Origin: Candidatus Zixiibacteriota bacterium
Lineage (GTDB): Bacteria; Zixibacteria; MSB-5A5; GN15; FEB-12
Direction of reading: 5' to 3'
Length of the DNA: 64,000 nt
NCBI GenBank assembly: GCA_029860345.1
Contig: JAOUBJ010000003.1
Coordinates: 132,709-196,708 of the forward strand
Positions 9,239-17,229 of the stretch are shown piece by piece; the stretch's first letter is position 1, and each line of letters opens with the position of its first letter. The notes beneath the pieces are model-generated. The model saw only the letters and a list, made by a program, of their open reading frames with translations, was not told where the DNA came from and made no database searches. Position numbers and translations under genes: made by a program.

Positions 9239-9576
9239 TAAGACGTTCCGCCGGTCGGTTGGGTTACCGAGTTTTTGCTGTTTTTACAGTTTGTCGTATG
9301 ATCTCTCAGGCGACCATTTTACACAGTTTGCCGGCACTTTTCACCAAGAATTGCTCCTGATGTCCCAGCGCAGTGTCCGCATGCGGTCACTCCTGTAGCA
9401 AATACGGACAACAGTACAAGCCGCACGCCGCGGTAACTACACATGAGATAACAACTTGAAAAAACCGGCACTCCTTTTGCTAAAACATAGACTGCCTGAA
9501 TTCGTAGAGCAAAAGTACTCAACTCAGGCAACACTGACATCAGCAGAGTATGAGCCGTCATTGAAAGACAAGAGAA
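9239..9576. other. divergent promoter region, sigma factor / permease
   Basis: No gene seen. It contains an inverted pair TTTTGCT (9475-9481) and AGCAAAA (9508-9514) about 60 bases before the permease start, which might be an operator or a weak hairpin. No clear ECF or housekeeping promoter was recognised on either strand. Confidence 0.4.
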
Positions 9577-11976
9577 GTGCTTAAGAACTACCTTATTTCC
9601 GCAATCAGAACCCTGAGTAAACAAAAACTCTTCACCGCGATCAATGTCTTCGGACTAACGATTGGCCTGGCCGCTTGTTTGATCGCCATGGGTCACCTTG
9701 CCTACGAGATCAGCTTCGAGGAGATGCACATAAACCGGGATCGCATCTATCGGGTCGACGGTGACTACACCTATCGAAACGGTGATGACACCCACAGGTT
9801 CAAAAGTGCGCGCGTGACCGCCCCGGTCGGTCCGGCGGTGGCGCTGGAGATACCTGAAGTCGAGAAGACAGCCATCTTTCGGCAGTACACCGATGTTGCC
9901 GTGACAATCGACGGCGAGGGCTTTCGGGCAGGCAACATGATCACCGCCTATCCGGAGCTTTTGGATGTGTTCACGCTGCCGTTAAAGCGCGGCAACCCCA
10001 GCACGATTCTGACCGAACCGTTCACCCTGCTTATCACCGAAAGTGCGGCTGAAAAATTGTTCCCGCTTCAGGACCCCATGGGGCGCACACTCACCATCAA
10101 CGAAAACACTGACTACCGAATCACCGGCGTACTTGCGGACATTCCGAAGAACACTCAACTGCACTGTGATTTCATCGCATCCTATACCAGCCTCCAGTCA
10201 ACCGCAGTTGATCTGGACTCATGGGAACAGCGACCGTATGATTACCTGTACCTGTTGTTAAGCAACAATGCAGATGTCGCCTCGGTCGAACAAAAGATAG
10301 GCGCACTGGTGGCAAAGCATCTACCTCCGGAGATCGGGGTGGAATACGAACTGGGCTTACGTCCGTTTTCCGATATCTATCTTGGGACGTTGGGTGAAGG
10401 TATCATTAGCGAGATGCAGCCGCGCGGAGAGTACGAGATCATCTACATGTTCGGTATTCTGGCTCTGTTCATACTGGTGCAGGCGGTGGCCGGATTCGTT
10501 AATCTGACCACGGCGCGGTCGGCCGACCGGATGAAAGAGGTGGGCGTGCGCAAAGTACTGGGCGCCGAACGCAATAATATCGTAAAGCAGTTCCTGGGCG
10601 AGTCACTCTTGCTCACAATGTTATCCATACTGGTCAGTCTGGTGCTCTACGAAGTTTTCAAGTCGGAAGTCGATCAGATTTTCATGCGCCAGGCCACCGT
10701 TAATCTTTCTGACAGTCCGCTAATGCTGGCCCTCACCGGGTCACTTGTTGTGGTCGTTGGTATCCTGGCCGGGCTCTACCCGGCTTTGTATATGTCGCGG
10801 TTCCGACCGGCAGCTATCCTGAAGCGTCAAGCCCAGGCCAGATCGCCCAGGTCGACGCTCCGCCGGATTTTGGTCGTGACGCAGTTTGCCATTGCTATTA
10901 CATTCATCTGCTGCGCTGTCATCACCTACCAGCAGGTGGACTACCTAATGGGGTATGACCTCGGTTTCAAACATGAAAACATGCTTGTCCTTGATTTTGA
11001 AGGGAACGATGGACCTCAAAAATGCCGGATTATGAAATCCGGTCTGCTGGCTAACCGCACCACCAATTCTGCCACTGCATCGTATCCTCCGCCGGGAAGA
11101 ACCTCTTTCGCCTTCTGGGGATTCTACGCCGACGCCGAGTGTAGCGAAGTGATTCGGACCAACGGTTACGTCGTCGATTACGATTTCATGTCGACCTTTG
11201 ACCTGACTCTGGCTCAGGGACGTGCTTTCTCACCCGACCACCCCGAAGATGAAAAACGCAGTGTCCTTATCGATGAATCCAGCGCCCGGTTCTTGCAGAT
11301 GGATAACCCGGTCGGTCAACGACTCTATCGTAAGGGTGATCAGACGTTCGAGATCGTAGGCGTGGTCAAGGACTTCCTCGGCACCTCAAAGAGTTGGGCC
11401 CGTCAGGATTTAATGGTCATCATGCTGGACCCGGAACAAAGCCCAACGTTGACCATAGAGCTGCCGGCTGGAAGCGTGACCGAGTCATTGGCTTCGGTGG
11501 CGGCCGCGTGGGAGGTGGTGTCGCCGGGTGAACCTTTCGAGTACCGGTTTCTCGATGCTGAGATCGATCAGGAATTCGATGAAGCGAGATGGATCGGTAG
11601 GATCTTTTTCAGTCTGGCCTTGGTGACTATTATCATCGGATGCCTGAGTGTATTCGGTTTGGTCTCCTATTCGGCTGAGCAGAGAACCAAAGAAATTGGT
11701 GTCAGAAAAGTTCTCGGCGCCCATGTCACCAGCATCGTCGCCCTCTTGGCCAAAGAGTTTGTCATTCTGTTAGCCATCGCCAATGCTATTGCCTGGCCGG
11801 CGGCCTACTTTTTCATGCAGGACTTTTTGTCGATGTTCGCCTCACATATCGACATCTCGATCACGACTTTTGTCATCGCCGGAGGAGCAGCGCTATTGTT
11901 AGCCCTGGCCACGGCTGCATACCAGGCCACTCGTGCCGCTTTGGCCAACCCGGCCGATTCGTTGAGGAGTGAGTAG
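9577..11976 (+). CDS. FtsX/MacB-type ABC transporter permease, two-repeat form
   Basis: A 799-residue inner-membrane protein with duplicated architecture: TM1 (about 21-43), a large periplasmic MacB_PCD domain, three TMs forming an FtsX domain (about 284-410, with KEVGVRKVLGAERNNIV), then TM5 (about 433-455), a second periplasmic domain and a second FtsX domain (about 675-795, with KEIGVRKVLGAHVTSIV). The repeated VRKVLGA motif is typical of the family. Start is GTG at 9577 (MLKNYLISA). Such permeases usually act with a LolD/MacB-like ATPase in export, lipoprotein release or antibiotic resistance; no ATPase gene is next to it. It is divergent from the sigma/anti-sigma pair. Confidence 0.88.
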   Translation: MLKNYLISAIRTLSKQKLFTAINVFGLTIGLAACLIAMGHLAYEISFEEMHINRDRIYRVDGDYTYRNGDDTHRFKSARVTAPVGPAVALEIPEVEKTAIFRQYTDVAVTIDGEGFRAGNMITAYPELLDVFTLPLKRGNPSTILTEPFTLLITESAAEKLFPLQDPMGRTLTINENTDYRITGVLADIPKNTQLHCDFIASYTSLQSTAVDLDSWEQRPYDYLYLLLSNNADVASVEQKIGALVAKHLPPEIGVEYELGLRPFSDIYLGTLGEGIISEMQPRGEYEIIYMFGILALFILVQAVAGFVNLTTARSADRMKEVGVRKVLGAERNNIVKQFLGESLLLTMLSILVSLVLYEVFKSEVDQIFMRQATVNLSDSPLMLALTGSLVVVVGILAGLYPALYMSRFRPAAILKRQAQARSPRSTLRRILVVTQFAIAITFICCAVITYQQVDYLMGYDLGFKHENMLVLDFEGNDGPQKCRIMKSGLLANRTTNSATASYPPPGRTSFAFWGFYADAECSEVIRTNGYVVDYDFMSTFDLTLAQGRAFSPDHPEDEKRSVLIDESSARFLQMDNPVGQRLYRKGDQTFEIVGVVKDFLGTSKSWARQDLMVIMLDPEQSPTLTIELPAGSVTESLASVAAAWEVVSPGEPFEYRFLDAEIDQEFDEARWIGRIFFSLALVTIIIGCLSVFGLVSYSAEQRTKEIGVRKVLGAHVTSIVALLAKEFVILLAIANAIAWPAAYFFMQDFLSMFASHIDISITTFVIAGGAALLLALATAAYQATRAALANPADSLRSE

Positions 11977-11978
11977 AC

Positions 11979-12000
11979 AACAGGGTCAAGCCCTGTTTTT
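11979..12000 (+). terminator. probable terminator after the permease gene
   Basis: AACAGGG (11979-11985) pairs with CCCTGTT (11991-11997) around a 5-base loop, followed by TTT. It starts three bases after the permease stop. The same motif could also be the edge of the repeat region that follows. Confidence 0.6.
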
Positions 12001-12057
12001 GCGCTTTGCGCGCATGTCGAAACCTCGCCCTTGTGCATAGTCACCACGAACAGTTTA

Positions 12058-12169
12058 GTAGGGCAGGATCCCTGTGATCCTGCCGATTCTGGCGGCATCA
12101 CAGGGATGCCGCCATAGAGGCTTCTACACCCAACCAAGAAAGGCGGGTCCGAAGACGGACCCACCCTAC
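12058..12169. repeat. compound palindromic repeat, three hairpins inside an outer stem
   Basis: Outer arms GTAGGG (12058-12063) and CCCTAC (12164-12169) enclose three hairpins: GGCAGGATC/GATCCTGCC (12062-12070, 12076-12084), GGCGGCATC/GATGCCGCC (12091-12099, 12105-12113) and GGGTCC/GGACCC (12145-12150, 12157-12162). A related element lies at 33573-33669. It has no coding capacity. I infer a dispersed non-autonomous repeat. Confidence 0.75.
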
Positions 12170-12256
12170 AGGAATTCACAACATGTCAAATCGCCGAGTT
12201 CATCCTTCGACTCCGCTCAGGATGAGGTGGGTGCGTTCATGCTTCGACTGCGCTCA

Positions 12257-12336
12257 GCATGACACAAGAGGGCGCGCGAAGCATGACACAAGAGGGCGCG
12301 CGAAGCATGACACAAGAGGGCGCGCGAAGCATGACA
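12257..12336. repeat. 24-bp tandem repeat, 3.3 copies
   Basis: Three exact copies of a 24-base unit (12257-12280, 12281-12304, 12305-12328) and eight further bases. The unit begins GCATGACACAAG and ends GGCGCGCGAA. The segment just before it, TTCGACTCCGCTCAGGATGA (from 12209), is repeated imperfectly at 12243. Both halves of the 24-base unit recur, split by an insertion, at 19628-19674. Confidence 0.9.
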
Positions 12337-12339
12337 ACA

Positions 12340-12400
12340 GTAGGTCGGAACCCCTTGTGGTCCCGACAATTGCGGCAGGTCCGTAAAGGACCTGACCTAC
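12340..12400. repeat. second compound palindrome
   Basis: Outer arms GTAGGTC (12340-12346) and GACCTAC (12394-12400) enclose a near-perfect GTCGGAACC/GGTCCCGAC hairpin and an AGGTCC/GGACCT hairpin. The layout is the same as at 12058-12169. It ends five bases before the stop of the cytochrome gene on the minus strand and may act as its 3' end structure. Confidence 0.65.
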
Positions 12401-12404
12401 AATA

Positions 12405-13955
12405 CTAATACCCCGAACTCTCGTCGTGACATTCGGTACATAGCATCTCGGCCCAGGCGCCGTCGATGTCTTCCGGATGCTCAAACAAAAGCCCGGTAAT
12501 ATCCGTTTCCAACTCCCCAGGGTCCTCCGATGCACCCTGTGCCACCATCAAGTGACAAGTCTTACAATCTGTGGCCAGAATCTGACCATACTGATTGGTC
12601 TTCTCACCATCGTGACAGCGGAAACAGCCCTCGTTGACGAAGTGGCTGAGGTTGTTTTCCCGCACCCGATAGTCGGTGCGCATCTCCGGGAAAAAGTTCT
12701 GGTCGTAGATTGAAGTCAGTGTTTTCGATGCCTGTTTTATGGCATCGACGGCCGAATCGGCTACTTTGGGGTAATTCTCCTGATAGTAATCGACTAAGCC
12801 ACTGGTGATTTTCATGTGAGCTTCGTCGTTGTCCTTGTAGTCGCCGTTAAGCAAATCGAGACCGACTTGACGAACGTATGGCAAACCGGGGTCTATGCGC
12901 CTTGTCGAGAGGGCCAGGTTAATGGACACCGCCGGCGGTTGAAAGCGGTGCGACGGTCGGTTGTGGCAATCCATGCAGTCGAACCGCCGAATCTCATACA
13001 AGCTTGAGTCCTCCCCTTCCGGAATTTGCAAATCGGTCAGTTCGAATCCGGGATCGGTGTACACGACTGTATCATTTTCGGCAGTGATAAAACGCACCCA
13101 GGGGATTTCCTGGCGTGTGTAATCGGTAGCGATATAATCAACGCGGTTCTCACCGATCATGTGCCAGTGGATACCTTCGGCCCGTCCGGTGCGCGGATTG
13201 CCACCGCCTATTTTGAGCAGCAGCTTTATAGTCCACGGCGAGTTTTCTTCGTCGGTGCGATAGTAGGTCCGCGTACTCAGTTTATCGCCGTAGAATTGTT
13301 GGGGCCAATGACAGTTCTCACAGGTCTCCTGAGCCGGTCTGAGATCGTGCACCGGCGTCTGAATCGGTCTGTCGAACAAATCAAGAGCCGTCGAATACAT
13401 CTGACGCATACCATCGAACTTGGCTTTCACCCAAAACGACGCACCTTCTCCGATATGACACTCAACGCATGGCACCTTGGCATGTGGCGAATTGTGATAG
13501 GTCACGCTCTGAGGTTCCATCACTACATGGCAGGTCTCGCCGCAGAAACCGGTGGAGTCGGTCGCTTCGTATGCCTTGGTCCCTATGTAGGCGACTACAA
13601 AAATCGACACGGACGACAATCCCAAAAAGAGCCAGAGGTTGCGCCAGTTTTGCGGAATGGTAGGATCGATTGACAACCGGAAGCGGATTCGCTCACCGGC
13701 TTTCCTGGCTTTGCGAATCTGCAGGGCCAGCGCACCGCCGAAAAACAGCAAGCCGATTAGCATGATAAAGGGCGCGACGACAAAGGTAACCAGTGAGCGA
13801 TACGGGTTTTCTGTACCACTGCTCAGATCGATCAGCAAAAGGATCAGAAACAAGAAGGCGCCGGAAAACAGCAGTGCTCCGCCGACCGCCGACAAGGGAT
13901 GTCTGAATATCGTTCGCCGCCGGATTTTTTGGGGCTTTTCTACTTCATCAGTCAT
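12405..13955 (-). CDS. NapC/NrfH-like membrane-anchored multihaem cytochrome c
   Basis: A 516-residue cytochrome with three membrane segments (about 20-42, 55-80, 105-125) and a periplasmic domain carrying seven haem sites: CGETCH (138-143, a CX3CH site followed by VVMEP as in NapC/NirT relatives), CVECH 163, CENCH 212, CMDCH 327, CFRCH 444, CKTCH 464 and CTECH 506. NapC/NrfH proteins oxidise quinol and pass electrons to periplasmic partners; here the natural partners would be the cytochromes encoded from 14.7 kb. It is longer than NapC or NrfH (about 200 residues), with extra membrane helices and C-terminal haems. It is divergent from the porin-cytochrome operon, 730 bases apart. Role inferred. 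Confidence 0.85.
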   Translation of the reverse strand: MTDEVEKPQKIRRRTIFRHPLSAVGGALLFSGAFLFLILLLIDLSSGTENPYRSLVTFVVAPFIMLIGLLFFGGALALQIRKARKAGERIRFRLSIDPTIPQNWRNLWLFLGLSSVSIFVVAYIGTKAYEATDSTGFCGETCHVVMEPQSVTYHNSPHAKVPCVECHIGEGASFWVKAKFDGMRQMYSTALDLFDRPIQTPVHDLRPAQETCENCHWPQQFYGDKLSTRTYYRTDEENSPWTIKLLLKIGGGNPRTGRAEGIHWHMIGENRVDYIATDYTRQEIPWVRFITAENDTVVYTDPGFELTDLQIPEGEDSSLYEIRRFDCMDCHNRPSHRFQPPAVSINLALSTRRIDPGLPYVRQVGLDLLNGDYKDNDEAHMKITSGLVDYYQENYPKVADSAVDAIKQASKTLTSIYDQNFFPEMRTDYRVRENNLSHFVNEGCFRCHDGEKTNQYGQILATDCKTCHLMVAQGASEDPGELETDITGLLFEHPEDIDGAWAEMLCTECHDESSGY

Positions 13956-14685
13956 GGTGACCTCTCATTTACCAGCCATTGCGGGCGGTCGGTATTGGCC
14001 GCCCGGAGCTTGTTAATTTTTTCTCAAGCTCCAGTTGGCGGAATATAAGTTTTCCTCGGTAAAACACAAGAGAAGTTTATGCACCTTTTGGATAATTATG
14101 GTATTCTTATTCTTTGTCGGGCAAGCCGATTCCTTCGACCGGTTCCGCTGATCGGCTCAAAACCAGTACCGACAGGGACATAGCAGGCCATACCCGGGGA
14201 TGTTCAAGGCGCTGCCAATCAGATAACTGCAGCCATTCACGCTCAATCTCGGCACTTCGCCGATGCTTGTTATTTTTTTCTCAATCGGCGGAGTTTGCCA
14301 TTTGTCGCGACAAACATGCAAGCATGCCTGAGTGCCGCCGTATCCCTCAGGGAGCCTGTTTTCCCCCTTATTCATGGTCATCTTTGTCCGGTTTTACTCC
14401 TCAAGCCCTGGTCTAAAGCTAATACTCTATGTGTTTCTACCGATAGATTAGCTAGGACGAGAATTGAGGATTTTGGACGATGTGTTGAGAGAATCACCAC
14501 AGAGAATGGGGGCCAGTTCTACCGATCCGAGAATTTCGAACGCTTTTATACAGATTCCCGCCGCTGGATTGGCCCATGTGAAAATATTCACTTTTATCTT
14601 GCACCCTGGCCTTGGATGGGGTAGGTATTATTGAAAAAAAAAGGCTAAACGAGCCCATGATACGGGACAATTTTGAGGTTTCTTT
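13956..14685. other. 730-base gap upstream of two divergent cytochrome genes
   Basis: No credible gene. The DNA is more AT-rich than its surroundings, with T-runs near 14019 and 14272. A 7-bp inverted repeat AGCTAAT (14417-14423) / ATTAGCT (14447-14453) with a 23-base loop is the only regular structure. The length suggests a long leader or regulatory region for the electron-transfer genes. I looked for a c-di-GMP (GEMM) riboswitch and did not see its conserved core. Confidence 0.5.
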
Positions 14686-15648
14686 ATGAGCAGTAGACCA
14701 ACGCATTGGCGACGATACAAGAGGCTTGGATCGATCCTGGCCATAGGTGTTATCGTTCTGTCGATACCACTGGTTCTCTATGGCGCTGAGGTTCCCGATG
14801 AGACCTGTCTGGACTGCCACGACGGTTTGGATAGTTCACTGGCGGAAGGAGTTCATCGGCTGAGTTCCCAGACCACCGGGTACGCCCTTGAGGTCGGGTG
14901 CGTGAATTGCCATACGGGTGGCGAGGCTCATATCGACGATCCGTCAACGGACAATATCACCAACCCCAGCCGCCTGATAGGCACCGAAGTTACCACACTG
15001 TGTTCCAAGTGTCATCAATCGCACCAGGAACTTGACGATTATGGTTTTGATGCTCACTCGACTTTGGAGATAAACTGTGCCGAATGCCATCGCGTACACA
15101 GTGTCGGTGGCCAGGAGTTGCTCGATGATCGGGCTGAGTTCTGTTTGAAGTGTCACCAGGAAATGAGCAACAAACTCTCCCGCCGGTCCAATCATCCGGT
15201 GCTTCAGGACAACGTCACCTGTTTGTCATGCCATAATTTCACCAAGCGGGCCGACCATAATACGGTCTATGGGTTAGGGGGCGTCTGTCAGGACTGTCAT
15301 CCCGATCAGGGCGGTCCCTTCCTGCATGAACATGCGGCCACCCAGGCATACGCGGTGACAGGCAGTCACTGTGTCGAATGCCACAACCCGCACGGCAGTG
15401 AGAACAATCGTCTGTTGCGTCAGCCGGGGAATCAGATGTGTCGCTCATGCCATGTTGAGCATGTTACCAGAAACCACGCCGATCTTTGGGATAACGTGTG
15501 GAGCAAACAGCCGTGTCAAACCTGCCATACTGATACCCACGGTTCTTTTGTCAGCGCGCTCTATCTGGACCCGGACTTACCCGCCAAACTCGGCGGGAAC
15601 TGCTATGATGCCGGATGTCATTCTCTCAACGGTCAGGGAGGCAACTAA
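14686..15648 (+). CDS. MtrA/DmsE-like periplasmic multihaem cytochrome c
   Basis: A 320-residue exported cytochrome with an N-terminal signal segment (about 12-33). It has ten CXXCH motifs (starting at 41, 72, 106, 131, 153, 179, 201, 229, 252, 277) and one CX4CH site, CYDAGCH (306-312). Length and haem spacing are close to MtrA/DmsE/PioA, the periplasmic decahaem cytochromes that sit in an outer-membrane porin. The next gene, whose ATG overlaps this stop, encodes that porin. GAGG precedes the ATG. It is expected to carry electrons from periplasmic donors into the conduit. The eleventh, CX4CH site is unusual for MtrA. Confidence 0.87.
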   Translation: MSSRPTHWRRYKRLGSILAIGVIVLSIPLVLYGAEVPDETCLDCHDGLDSSLAEGVHRLSSQTTGYALEVGCVNCHTGGEAHIDDPSTDNITNPSRLIGTEVTTLCSKCHQSHQELDDYGFDAHSTLEINCAECHRVHSVGGQELLDDRAEFCLKCHQEMSNKLSRRSNHPVLQDNVTCLSCHNFTKRADHNTVYGLGGVCQDCHPDQGGPFLHEHAATQAYAVTGSHCVECHNPHGSENNRLLRQPGNQMCRSCHVEHVTRNHADLWDNVWSKQPCQTCHTDTHGSFVSALYLDPDLPAKLGGNCYDAGCHSLNGQGGN

Positions 15649-17222
15649 TGGGACACTCTGTCATTACAAAACTGACCTTCCTGTTCGCGGCCTGTTGCCT
15701 GTTGCTTTGGGCACCTGCGCTGGCTGGTGAGGGGGGCGGCTCGATCAAGGCCGGTTATATCTACATCGACGAGGAAGGCAACCGGGGCGTAAATCATGAA
15801 ACCTACAACAGCTATGAAGGTCTGGGTATCTCGTTCGAGAACTGGAGATACCGGGTCAATAACAGCATCACTCTCCGGGCCGACCTTCGCAACCTCACGC
15901 TCAACAATCGTAACCTGCGTCTCTCAGCATCCAAGCCGGGACGGTTCAACATTTCGCTTAACAACAATCAATACCGGCGCAGCTATGATTTCGACGGCCT
16001 TCAGTTTACACGCCGACGCTCAACGGGCATGAAAATATCGGTACAACCATATCGAGAGATCACGCTGTTTGGTGGCTTCGGCCGGTCTGACAAACACGGC
16101 AACAGTGCCGTGCTGCTCTCCCCTGTTGCCGACACAGTCTATCACAGCACCGATTATGAGCACAGCAAATGGAACTTAGGCGCTCTGGCCGCCTTGCCAT
16201 ACGGCTTTGCACGGCTTGAATACCGTAGTTCAAGTTTCGATGATCGCCTGATCTCGAACGGTGATCGCAAGGCTGCCGGCATCAACCTGGATGCTCACAT
16301 CCGAGTACCCAATTACAGTTGGCTTGATCTGTCCGGCGGATACTACCACCGCACCGACGAGTACGAATCATCCGGCCTCGAATTGAAAACCAACCAGGGC
16401 TGGGGCGGATTCAAGCTTCATCTGCCCAAACTTCATCAAGTCGAGTATCGGCTACTCTTTGCTCGCACCAGGCACACCGGCGAAAACTCAGAGACCGACA
16501 ATGTCGTCAACACTTTGGCCGTTGGAAAAGCAATCAAAGGATATGGTGGTGTCAGGATAGGCTACGAGAATCGCATATCCGATGACCTTGTTGATCGCAC
16601 CGTTTCGCACGGGCTCCTGATCAAGGCCTGGTACGACTATCAGCGACGCTTGTTTATCAAGGCCTCGTTGGCCACACGCAAAAAACAAGTCAAGACCGGT
16701 GCCACGCTGCTTGGTGATGAAGACCTGACCCGCCACCGAGTAACGGCGCAGTATCGCAGTGCGGCGTGGGGCGACATCAGAGCACAGTGGCAGGGACGCT
16801 TCAGAACCAACGATGACTTGAACAGCCAAGTTGATTACCAATCGATCTCGCTGAATGCCAATCTGAAACGATCCGAATACGGGCGAGTAGCCATAGCCTA
16901 CAGCTACTACATGGGCAAGTACGAAAACACCGACCTCAATACCGGGTTTGAGTTCGCAGATAATGTCATTTCGGCAACACTGTATCCCAGGTCATACCGG
17001 AAGACTAATGCCTACATCGGCGGCAGCTACTATCGCAGCCGTCGCGACCTGGACACGGAGAAATTCAGCCTCAATTTCGGTGTGACATACGGCTTCCTGA
17101 AAGACCATGAGTTGGAAATCAAATACAATGTGTTCAACTTTGATGACTACCTGGCGCGAAGCGCCTACTACACAGCCAACATCGTTGAGATAAACGTTAA
17201 GAAAGCAGTATCTTTAGATTGA
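15648..17222 (+). CDS. MtrB/PioB-like outer-membrane beta-barrel of a porin-cytochrome complex
   Basis: A 524-residue outer-membrane barrel. I start it at the ATG at 15648, which overlaps the upstream stop (TAATG) and has AGGGAGG before it; this gives a clean signal peptide (MGHSVITK...APALAG). The frame stays open 33 bases further up but without a ribosome site. The mature part alternates polar and aromatic residues in strand-length blocks throughout and has no cytochrome motif. It lacks an N-terminal CXXC of the MtrB type that I can see. Flanked by the MtrA-like and lipoprotein cytochromes, it should sheath the haem wire through the outer membrane. Assigned by position and barrel pattern, not by a signature. 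Confidence 0.75.
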   Translation: MGHSVITKLTFLFAACCLLLWAPALAGEGGGSIKAGYIYIDEEGNRGVNHETYNSYEGLGISFENWRYRVNNSITLRADLRNLTLNNRNLRLSASKPGRFNISLNNNQYRRSYDFDGLQFTRRRSTGMKISVQPYREITLFGGFGRSDKHGNSAVLLSPVADTVYHSTDYEHSKWNLGALAALPYGFARLEYRSSSFDDRLISNGDRKAAGINLDAHIRVPNYSWLDLSGGYYHRTDEYESSGLELKTNQGWGGFKLHLPKLHQVEYRLLFARTRHTGENSETDNVVNTLAVGKAIKGYGGVRIGYENRISDDLVDRTVSHGLLIKAWYDYQRRLFIKASLATRKKQVKTGATLLGDEDLTRHRVTAQYRSAAWGDIRAQWQGRFRTNDDLNSQVDYQSISLNANLKRSEYGRVAIAYSYYMGKYENTDLNTGFEFADNVISATLYPRSYRKTNAYIGGSYYRSRRDLDTEKFSLNFGVTYGFLKDHELEIKYNVFNFDDYLARSAYYTANIVEINVKKAVSLD

Positions 17223-17229
17223 GGAGTAA

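Noticed and set aside
12257-12336. Possible CRISPR array
   Set aside because: The units are directly adjacent with no spacers, only three copies, and no cas genes are present.
13026-13673. A 215-codon plus-strand open frame
   Set aside because: Antisense to the NapC-like cytochrome gene. The CXXCH pattern exists only on the minus strand.
13956-14685. c-di-GMP (GEMM) riboswitch upstream of cytochrome genes
   Set aside because: Such riboswitches precede cytochrome genes in Geobacter, but I could not find the conserved core here.
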